Origin: Halieaceae bacterium UBA4438
GTDB taxonomy: Bacteria > Pseudomonadota > Gammaproteobacteria > Pseudomonadales > Halieaceae
NCBI GenBank assembly: GCA_002390485.1
Contig: DGPO01000010.1
Location: 1 to 8,168, forward strand
Direction of reading: 5' to 3'
Length of the DNA: 8,168 nt
The position numbers and the translations under genes are program-made. A model generated the notes under the pieces. That model had not been told where the DNA came from. It worked only from the letters and a program-made list of their open reading frames with translations, and did no database searches. This document shows, piece after piece, positions 1 through 5,435 of this stretch (within the stretch, counting starts at the first letter, position 1; each line of letters begins with the position of its first letter).

Positions 1-113
1 GGCATCGTCTGTTGTGATTGTCCTGCGAGGAGCATCGCAACAAACAAAATAGGTCCTACCCAGAGCCCCAAAGTCTTAGCCAAAGACTGGTTTGAAGTGT
101 GTGCTACTTGCAT
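1..113 (-). CDS. Probable SLC13/DASS-family anion transporter, N-terminal fragment (runs off window edge)
   Basis: An open frame starts at the ATG at 113-111 and runs 37 codons to the window edge without a stop. It has a short polar start (MQVAHTSNQSLAKT) followed by LGLWVGPILFVAMLLAG, a hydrophobic first membrane segment. The pattern 'GLW-GP-LF' followed by a leucine-rich stretch resembles, from memory, the N-terminus of divalent-anion:sodium symporters (SLC13/DASS, carried dicarboxylates or sulfate). A weak GGGA ribosome binding site lies 7 bases upstream. The gene begins 81 bases after the receptor stop, on the same strand, with a hairpin between. If the family is right, this is an inner-membrane transporter that could take up organic acids. 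Only the first helix is visible, so the family call is tentative; another polytopic membrane protein is possible. Confidence 0.5.
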   Translation of the reverse strand, partial: MQVAHTSNQSLAKTLGLWVGPILFVAMLLAGQSQQTM

Positions 114-135
114 TTATGCATCCCAAGAGACTAGA

Positions 136-155
136 AGGCCCCCTTGCGGAGGCCT
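136..155 (-). terminator. Stem-loop after the receptor gene, possible intrinsic terminator or attenuator
   Basis: Read on the minus strand this is an 8-bp stem AGGCCUCC / GGGGGCCU closed by a GCAA tetraloop (GNRA type). It is followed by UCUAGUCUCUU, a pyrimidine-rich but not pure U tract. The sixth pair is U-G on the minus strand but would be a C-A mismatch on the plus strand, so the structure favours RNA made from the minus strand. It lies 40 bases after the receptor stop and 23 bases before the next ATG. Imperfect termination, or mRNA end protection, would also fit. Confidence 0.5.
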
Positions 156-194
156 AAATCAGTAAGACGTGGCGCGTGCCTGCCCTTAAAAAAT

Positions 195-3100
195 TTAGAA
201 GCTCATCCTAAGGTCAACGTACATGTAACGACCATAGTCAGAGTGAGCGTCAGCAAAATAACCGAAGTAACGGTCGGCTAACGGCGCTCGCTCGTCAGTG
301 AGATTCTTCACACCAAGACGCAACCGTGAACGGGTATCGCCCATGTCAAAGCGATAATCAAACGTTGCATCGTAAGTTGTCATCGATGGAATCACATAAC
401 GCGTTCCGTCGCTCAGTGTTAAGGCGCTTTGATAAAAGGAGCCGACTTGATAGCCCGAGAGCGACGCACCAAAGTCACCACGTCGCCAGCGCAAACTGGC
501 ACGGTGCCGCTCCTCTTGATTACCATCGCGGCCGAGCAAGTCGGCAAAGCCATCAATAGGAATGTTCGCTGGTATGGCTCCACTGGCTTGGCTCGCTACC
601 AACAGTGCGGCGTCACCTGATGCCTCCTGTTCAAACTTATCAAGGTATGATCCGTTGTACCTAAAGCTGAAGTTACCCGCTTGCGTGTCTACCTCGTAGT
701 AAACACCAATGTCATATCCCTCAAGGGTTCTCTTATCAAGGTTCGCGTAAGCGTCATCTACACGAATCGCCGTTCCACCAGGACAAATACCCGCTTCGGC
801 AAATGCCGCAATCTGGTCGTCATCGGGCGCGTCTCGAACGACCGCTGGGTTAAAGGTCATTGAGCAGTCCGTCGTGCCGGCTTGTAAACGGTAGAAGAGA
901 TCCAAGATCATGTGGTTCTCTTCACCGAAAAGGCCAATCGTGTCGTCCTTCTCAATACTCCAAAAGTCTGCTGTTACGGTAAGGCCCTCTATTGGCTCCA
1001 GTACAAACCCTATAGACGTACTTTCACCCGTCTCAGACGTAAGCAACTCGCTGCCCTGTGCGGAACGCTGTGTAGAGTTTCTGCAATCCAGGTCATAGGC
1101 CTCACCCGTGACCTGATTGACATAATCACAGGTCCAATCGGTTCGGGTATTACTTCGAGCAACCAATCCTTCGTTAACAGTCACTAAGTTAGGTGCTCGA
1201 AACGTCTCGGACCACGATCCACGAATCAACAGTGGTTCAAAGGGTCGATAGCCAAACGCTGCTTTTCCAACAGAAATATTACCGTCGCCGACATCCGAGT
1301 AATTTTCGCTTCGAATTGCTAACTGGACGTCCAAATTTTCTAAAACAGGAATCTGTAATTCAGCAAATACTGATCTAACATTGCGTCCTCCAGCACTGTC
1401 ACCCGTGGGAGAGGAGTTAACAACATCACTGACGTAGGGGAAGGTGTCGCCCTGGTAGTCGGTGAAGACAATGGTACCGTCAAGACGCGGATCCCGATCA
1501 TCAGAATACTCTTCTTTTCTCCACTCAAATCCGATTAAACCCGATACAGACCCAGCACCCAACTCAAAGAGATTGTTTTTGGAAACCTTAAAGTCAAAGG
1601 TGGTGAGTTCAGTCTCAGATTTACGGTAAACGTCGACCAAAATACGATCGATATTCGAGCCCTCGCGGGTCGAGTCGAATGGATTAAATGCCGCAGAAGA
1701 AGAGTCATTCAAGGCTTCTTGAGCCAAATTATTGGAGATGCGATTATGGGTAATATCGTCCTTCCCCGCCTTAGCGTAGGAAAAAGCAGTCTCCCAATCC
1801 CAATCGCCTTGCGAGCCTCGAAGACCCTGAAGAATTCGGAACATGTCGCCATTGTTGTCAACAACACGAGGCACCTGACCAAAACGATAGTTATCAATAA
1901 TTAAATCGAGGCCCTCAGCGGGAACACCGGCCATTGCCTCGTCAAGGTCCGGACCTGAGAGCCGCCCTGGACCACTACCCAGCGGGTTATATGGGTTGTC
2001 CGCACCCATAATCAGCTTCACCGAACTAAAGGGTGAAGATGCATGACGAATAAGATTCGTTTCAGACTCGTAGTAGGAAATCTCGGTAAAGCTTTCAACA
2101 CCGTTTTCGAGCTCGTGAGTGATGTTGGCAAAAACGCTCATCCGATCGAGTTCCGACGCCAAATCTCGCCCAAAGCCATTATTCCCGTTTAAGTCGTAGC
2201 GAGAGGTGCCCTGACCGTCAACGGCGCCACAATGGGTCGCACTAATTGCATATTGGCAACGTGAATCGCCAACAGCATAGGTCTCGAATTCCCCCGCGGT
2301 GTCAGTGATGACGCCGTTCAAACTGGTCGGCTCGCGCGACGTACGCACATCCATTTGAGGATAGAGACCGTTTGCCGAGTTGTTTCTGAAAGACGTACTG
2401 CCGGCCCAAGGAGAATCCTCTGGAATTCTACTTCTGAAGTCGGAATCAGCCCACCGCGGATCGTCGTTAGAGCTCACCCGATCGCGATGGTAATAGTTAA
2501 AGAAGACACCCACGTTCGTTCGACCGTCGTTAAAATCTTGCCCCCACTCGGCCGTGATGCTCTGACGCGTACTGGGCGTATTGTCGAACTCTGAGTGACG
2601 AAAACGAATATTAAAGCCCTCAAAGTCGTCTTTTAGTACCGTATTCACAACACCTGCGACTGCATCGGCACCGTAAATCGCTGAAGCGCCGTCTCGAAGC
2701 ACCTCAACGCGGTCGATGCCCCAAACCGGAAGGTGATTGGAGTTAGCGGTATTCACTGGAATAAAACTGCCACCCACCTCCTCAGTCTGATACGTCGCTG
2801 AATTAACCAGCCTGCGACCGTTGAGTAAGACGAGCGTATTGCCCGTACCTAAATTTCGAAGGTTAAACGCACCCAAGTCACCCCGGCCTGAGTTTACGCC
2901 CCCTGAAATATTCTCGGCCTCGTTGAAAAAGTTCTGTCCGTTTTCTGGGATTAGCGCGAGCAGCTCGTCGCCCGAATCAACGCCCATGGCCTCAATGGCC
3001 TCGGCATCTAGCACGCTAACAGCGAGCGCCTCTGATATCGATGCACCTCTGATTTGTGAGCCAACCACAATCACTTCCTCTAAGGCGGGCTCGTCGTCTT

Positions 3101-3197
3101 GAGCGACAACCTGCCCAGAGCCTAAAGCGACGGCAAACGCAAGAGGAGCTCTGATTAACTGCTCCAAAATTCCTCTTTGAGGGGTGTTTTTCTTCAT
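195..3197 (-). other. Alternative receptor product from internal ATG (1000 residues, own signal peptide)
   Basis: This is the same frame as the preceding entry, read from the ATG at 3197-3195. I regard it as the more likely start of the transport receptor. It gives MKKNTPQRG, then a signal peptide (hydrophobic part about APLAFAVALGSGQVVA) with a plausible cleavage site before QDDEPALEEVIVVG, so the TonB box falls at the mature N-terminus, as in non-signalling TonB-dependent transporters. A length of 1000 residues is ordinary for that family. A strong AAGGAG sits 6 bases upstream. If this is the main start, the upstream 160 codons encode a separate or fused STN module. Confidence 0.7.
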
Positions 3198-3677
3198 TGT
3201 TATCTCCTTGTCCAAGGTTTCCCTCTCTAATAACGAGATGGTCATTCCACCGCTGTCAAAGGAGGGCTCCAGGTTGGTGCCCTCTAACATCCGGCGCGCG
3301 GCAGACTCTATCGAGTACGCCCCAATTAATTCACGTGTCACTTTGCCTTTCGTGAGCTCGTGCGAAAATAGCAACGTAATGCCGGCCTGCTCAGCAAACT
3401 CAATTAACGCAAGATCAGCAGACTGAGTGGGCACATCAAACACCACATCCCTCGCAACGTTCGACAAATCTGTCGCCTGAGAAAACGGCACCCAACACAA
3501 CACTGCAAATCCAATGCAGGCCCAGGAGACACTCGACGGCGCCGATCTAATCTCCTTGTAAAAAAGACGACCCAGCAAAGATTTACCCCCACCCAAGCAA
3601 CTCCGAATTGATACTCGACGACCACGGGACCCCGCCCAACATTGCGCAAACGTCGATATCAACCATTCACCCCACAT
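195..3677 (-). CDS. TonB-dependent outer-membrane receptor with N-terminal STN signalling domain (one 1160-codon frame)
   Basis: Imports a ligand across the outer membrane using TonB energy and, through STN, can signal to the adjacent FecR and sigma factor. Residues 1-68 form a basic N-terminus and a hydrophobic export signal ending in FSQA. Residues 79-150 are an STN domain (FDVPTQSADLALIEFAEQAG, then ESAARRMLEGTNL). Residues 161-192 are a second signal peptide ending VVA, then a TonB box (EEVIVVG, 200-206), a plug at about 212-345 (LRNLGTGNTLVLLNGRR; GIDRVEVLRDGASAIYGADAVAGVVN) and a beta-barrel ending in the aromatic terminus MSF. Cysteines fall in close pairs (474/483, 850/865, 938/965), probably loop disulfides. 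The first ATG is 9 bases after the FecR stop and lacks a good ribosome binding site, so translational coupling is possible. A much better start lies at residue 161, so the full-length protein may be a minor product. The ligand is not identifiable from sequence. Confidence 0.9.
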   Translation of the reverse strand: MWGEWLISTFAQCWAGSRGRRVSIRSCLGGGKSLLGRLFYKEIRSAPSSVSWACIGFAVLCWVPFSQATDLSNVARDVVFDVPTQSADLALIEFAEQAGITLLFSHELTKGKVTRELIGAYSIESAARRMLEGTNLEPSFDSGGMTISLLERETLDKEITMKKNTPQRGILEQLIRAPLAFAVALGSGQVVAQDDEPALEEVIVVGSQIRGASISEALAVSVLDAEAIEAMGVDSGDELLALIPENGQNFFNEAENISGGVNSGRGDLGAFNLRNLGTGNTLVLLNGRRLVNSATYQTEEVGGSFIPVNTANSNHLPVWGIDRVEVLRDGASAIYGADAVAGVVNTVLKDDFEGFNIRFRHSEFDNTPSTRQSITAEWGQDFNDGRTNVGVFFNYYHRDRVSSNDDPRWADSDFRSRIPEDSPWAGSTSFRNNSANGLYPQMDVRTSREPTSLNGVITDTAGEFETYAVGDSRCQYAISATHCGAVDGQGTSRYDLNGNNGFGRDLASELDRMSVFANITHELENGVESFTEISYYESETNLIRHASSPFSSVKLIMGADNPYNPLGSGPGRLSGPDLDEAMAGVPAEGLDLIIDNYRFGQVPRVVDNNGDMFRILQGLRGSQGDWDWETAFSYAKAGKDDITHNRISNNLAQEALNDSSSAAFNPFDSTREGSNIDRILVDVYRKSETELTTFDFKVSKNNLFELGAGSVSGLIGFEWRKEEYSDDRDPRLDGTIVFTDYQGDTFPYVSDVVNSSPTGDSAGGRNVRSVFAELQIPVLENLDVQLAIRSENYSDVGDGNISVGKAAFGYRPFEPLLIRGSWSETFRAPNLVTVNEGLVARSNTRTDWTCDYVNQVTGEAYDLDCRNSTQRSAQGSELLTSETGESTSIGFVLEPIEGLTVTADFWSIEKDDTIGLFGEENHMILDLFYRLQAGTTDCSMTFNPAVVRDAPDDDQIAAFAEAGICPGGTAIRVDDAYANLDKRTLEGYDIGVYYEVDTQAGNFSFRYNGSYLDKFEQEASGDAALLVASQASGAIPANIPIDGFADLLGRDGNQEERHRASLRWRRGDFGASLSGYQVGSFYQSALTLSDGTRYVIPSMTTYDATFDYRFDMGDTRSRLRLGVKNLTDERAPLADRYFGYFADAHSDYGRYMYVDLRMSF
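3198..3677 (-). other. STN-domain module (secretin/TonB short N-terminal domain) with its own signal peptide
   Basis: This is the 160-codon upstream part of the receptor frame. Residues 46-68 (APSSVSWACIGFAVLCWVPF, then SQA) look like a signal peptide, and 79-150 match the STN pattern: an FDVPxQ start, the ALxxFAEQAG helix, the 'ellGaYSIESAARRMLEGTNL' helix and a final TISLL strand. In FecA-type receptors this domain sits in the periplasm and touches the FecR C-terminus. Here it ends 10 codons before an independent-looking receptor start, with no stop codon between. The true start is unclear: ATG 3677 gives a long basic prefix; a TTG at 3578-3576 after GGGGGTAAATCT would give a more normal leader of about 35 residues. 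Confidence 0.75.
3204..3209 (-). promoter_or_regulatory. Ribosome binding site for the internal receptor start
   Basis: The minus strand reads AAGGAG, then ATAACA, then ATG at 3197. The Shine-Dalgarno match is near ideal and the 6-base spacing is close to optimal. It lies within the coding frame of the STN-receptor ORF (codons Lys-Glu) and is the main argument that translation initiates at residue 161. Confidence 0.75.
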
Positions 3678-3686
3678 CAGCAGGGG

Positions 3687-4739
3687 TCAGTCCACTGCGT
3701 GCGTGCGAAGCAAAACTCGATCACCCGCCACGAGCTCATGTGTAATATTGAAATTATTTCTAAGCGTCAACAATAACCCGTCGACGTCACCCGCTCGAAA
3801 CAGTCCCGAAACGGTTTGTCTTTTTGCAGTTTCATCCAGAAATACGAATTCGACTTCCGTGTACCGCCCCACCTCGGCGATCGCTTCCTCAAGGGACTCT
3901 CCTCTAAAAATTAAATTCCCGTCCCGCCATGACAACTTCACTGCAATATCTTCCTGATCTATCGCCTCGGGCGCCTCGACAATTTCCTGTAAGTCTGACG
4001 ACGTTGAAACCACCAGCTCTCTTCCCGCGCTTACAAATGTACCGGTGTCAGGCAATAACATCGGCCGCGAGAAACCGTCCCCATCGGGTGCGGCCGCTAA
4101 TACGCCAATCATGACTATCCCCTCAGTCACCACTAATTCAATCTGCTGATCGTCTGAGATCTCTAAATTGAACTCTGTCCCGACCGCTCGAAAAATTCGA
4201 GCGCCTGCAAAAACTGTCAGCGGACGAGTCGGATCGGATTCAACACGCAAATGAATCTCGCCCTGTTCCAGATAGAGATTGCGATGTTCAGGAGAATATT
4301 GCACGCCGACTCGCGTATTCGTGTTCAAGCTCAGCCGGGAGCCATCGGGTAACTGATGATCACGCCGCTCGCCCTTGTCAGTCTCGTGCGTCTTTGCATA
4401 TTGATCGCTTTGCAGAACACCTCGCTGCGGCGCCAAAAACAGCTGTTGCCAGGCGAACAGGCCACATATCAAGACGGCGGCGACGGCGAAGTGAGACCAC
4501 CTAGATCTGACTGGTAATGTCGTCGTCGGCTTTTCCGTCGCCAGCATGGTTAAGTAATCCATTCGATCCCATGTCTTCGCCATTGCCATGAAAACTTCGT
4601 AACTGCCGTCCTCCTCAAAGAGCCAGGCCTTGAATCTCGCTTCCTCCGACACCGTTAAGCCCCGGTCTAACTTGCCCATCCACTCAGATGCCATCGCAAT
4701 ATGCTCAGAATGACGTCGCAGTAGTTTCTGATCACTCAC
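3687..4739 (-). CDS. FecR-family membrane sigma-factor regulator (anti-sigma factor)
   Basis: Holds the ECF sigma factor at the inner membrane and releases it when the receptor signals. The 350 residues divide into a cytoplasmic DUF4880-type N-domain (about 14-65, 'ASEWMGKLDRGLTVSEEARFKAWL'-like helices), one membrane segment (about 82-103, HFAVAAVLICGLFAWQQLFL), a periplasmic FecR domain (about 120-212, with LPDGSRLSLNTNTRV and LEQGEIHLRV) and an STN-like C-terminal domain (about 268-346, LSWRDGNLIFRGESLEEAI). G187-T188 in AVGTEF lies where related regulators such as FoxR self-cleave at a conserved Gly-Thr. The start is GTG at 4739-4737, overlapping the sigma TGA as GTGA, behind a strong GGGGAGG. 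The stop is followed in the same frame, three codons later, by the ATG of the STN-receptor frame. The layout is typical of FecI/FecR pairs. Confidence 0.93.
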   Translation of the reverse strand: MSDQKLLRRHSEHIAMASEWMGKLDRGLTVSEEARFKAWLFEEDGSYEVFMAMAKTWDRMDYLTMLATEKPTTTLPVRSRWSHFAVAAVLICGLFAWQQLFLAPQRGVLQSDQYAKTHETDKGERRDHQLPDGSRLSLNTNTRVGVQYSPEHRNLYLEQGEIHLRVESDPTRPLTVFAGARIFRAVGTEFNLEISDDQQIELVVTEGIVMIGVLAAAPDGDGFSRPMLLPDTGTFVSAGRELVVSTSSDLQEIVEAPEAIDQEDIAVKLSWRDGNLIFRGESLEEAIAEVGRYTEVEFVFLDETAKRQTVSGLFRAGDVDGLLLTLRNNFNITHELVAGDRVLLRTHAVD

Positions 4740-5320
4740 GAGCGACCTCCCCGCGACGCCTTTGTAATGAGGTGTACATCGGCAGGTTTTCCCTGACCCG
4801 GAGCAAAATAGGATCGCTCGAATAAGTATTCAGTGGTGCGCCGAATGCCGAGCGCAATGTGCTTTTCCACTGTTTTTTCACTGATGGACATCAAACTGGC
4901 AATCTCTTTATGTGTGTATCCATAAACTTTTCTCAAAACAAATGCTTGTCGGCACTTCGCCGGTAATCGAATCAGCGCATCCGAAAACGCTGACAGCTCT
5001 CGCTGGATAGCAAGCTGATCGGACAAACCCTGGCTCGTACTCAAATCAGAAAGACTCAAATGGTCCGCGTCAGCGCTCAGGGAATCGGTTAAGCGGTGCT
5101 CCGCACGCTTCACATAATCGAGTGCCAAGTTTTTAGCGGTCTTAAACATAAACGACCGAGGCGATCGAATCTCCTGGTCGGCATCGGCTTTGCAAAACTT
5201 CAGGAATGTCTCTTGGACTACATCCTCAACATCCTTCGACGGAACCATACGCCGGACATAATGACCCAGACTATCTCGCAAAGACTCAAATAAGTTCGAC
5301 AGCTCTCGTTGTTTCGTCAT
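4736..5320 (-). CDS. ECF RNA polymerase sigma factor, FecI type
   Basis: Directs RNA polymerase to a small regulon, probably including the receptor frame downstream. In 194 residues it has region 2 (about 8-76; VEDVVQETFLKFCKAD and the DNA-contacting PRSFMFKTAKNLALDYVKR) and region 4 (about 112-166; LIRLPAKCRQAFVLRKVYGY, then the helix-turn-helix HKEIASLMSISEKTVEKHIA). Region 3 is absent, as expected for ECF factors, and a short polar tail of about 28 residues follows region 4. The start is fixed: an in-frame TAG lies two codons upstream and the next Met is residue 25. The ribosome binding site is weak (AGAGG with a 12-base spacer), which would keep expression low. The gene shares a 4-base overlap with the FecR gene and the two are surely co-translated. 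Confidence 0.95.
   Translation of the reverse strand: MTKQRELSNLFESLRDSLGHYVRRMVPSKDVEDVVQETFLKFCKADADQEIRSPRSFMFKTAKNLALDYVKRAEHRLTDSLSADADHLSLSDLSTSQGLSDQLAIQRELSAFSDALIRLPAKCRQAFVLRKVYGYTHKEIASLMSISEKTVEKHIALGIRRTTEYLFERSYFAPGQGKPADVHLITKASRGGRS
4746..4752 (-). promoter_or_regulatory. Ribosome binding site that fixes the GTG start of the FecR gene
   Basis: The minus strand reads GGGGAGG, then TCGCTC, then GTG at 4739. Spacing is 6 bases. It lies inside the last codons of the sigma gene and supports the GTG start with the GTGA overlap over any later ATG. Confidence 0.7.
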
Positions 5321-5355
5321 GATCTATTTGCGCCTCTAAACAATAAAGACGATCG

Positions 5356-5369
5356 AAAAGCCAAAAGCC
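5356..5369 (-). repeat. Tandem 7-mer direct repeat, GGCTTTT x2
   Basis: Two exact adjacent copies of GGCTTTT on the minus strand (AAAAGCC on plus), 36-49 bases upstream of the sigma start codon. This could be a regulator half-site pair or a promoter element, or it could be chance. No function can be assigned. Confidence 0.3.
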
Positions 5370-5410
5370 CCCACATGAACCATCAAAAATAGCTGGTATC
5401 TGGTGCCGCT

Positions 5411-5428
5411 CAGTCATCAAATTGACTG
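5411..5428 (-). repeat. Short inverted repeat after the hydrolase stop
   Basis: CAGTCA and TGACTG are separated by 6 bases, beginning 7 bases after the hydrolase TAG. As RNA this is a weak 6-bp hairpin. It is followed by AGCGGCACC rather than a U tract, so it is not a standard terminator. It could be a weak mRNA-end structure or an operator. Confidence 0.35.
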
Positions 5429-5435
5429 TTGCCCA

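Larger units (their letters stand above)
5321..5435 (-). promoter_or_regulatory. Spacer between hydrolase and sigma gene; likely location of the sigma-operon promoter
   Basis: This 115-bp non-coding gap is the only one upstream of the sigma-FecR-receptor cassette, so a promoter would be expected here. It contains a 6-bp inverted repeat (CAGTCA/TGACTG, 5411-5428) right after the hydrolase stop and a tandem 7-mer (GGCTTTT twice on the minus strand, 5356-5369). I cannot point to a convincing -35/-10 pair. No U-rich terminator follows the hairpin, so read-through from the hydrolase gene is possible. Confidence 0.35.

Noticed and set aside
72..88. Inverted repeat AGTCTT/AAGACT
   Set aside because: It lies inside the partial transporter coding sequence, has only 6 bp and is not followed by a U tract on either strand.
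109..120. TGCAT-TT-ATGCA palindrome at the transporter start
   Set aside because: It is short and AT-rich and overlaps the start codon region. It could occur by chance, and nothing else supports an operator.
912..1187. 91-codon plus-strand frame inside the receptor barrel
   Set aside because: It is antisense to the barrel coding sequence, with no recognisable features.
2821..3102. 93-codon plus-strand open frame opposite the receptor plug
   Set aside because: It is Ser/Pro-rich low-complexity sequence antisense to the conserved plug motifs, and is best read as a shadow frame.
3195..3240. Sequencing frameshift as the sole explanation of the STN-receptor fusion
   Set aside because: STN similarity continues in-frame to its last strand (TISLL) and only 10 codons remain before the second start. 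An indel there is possible but not shown, so it is kept only as a refuting test.
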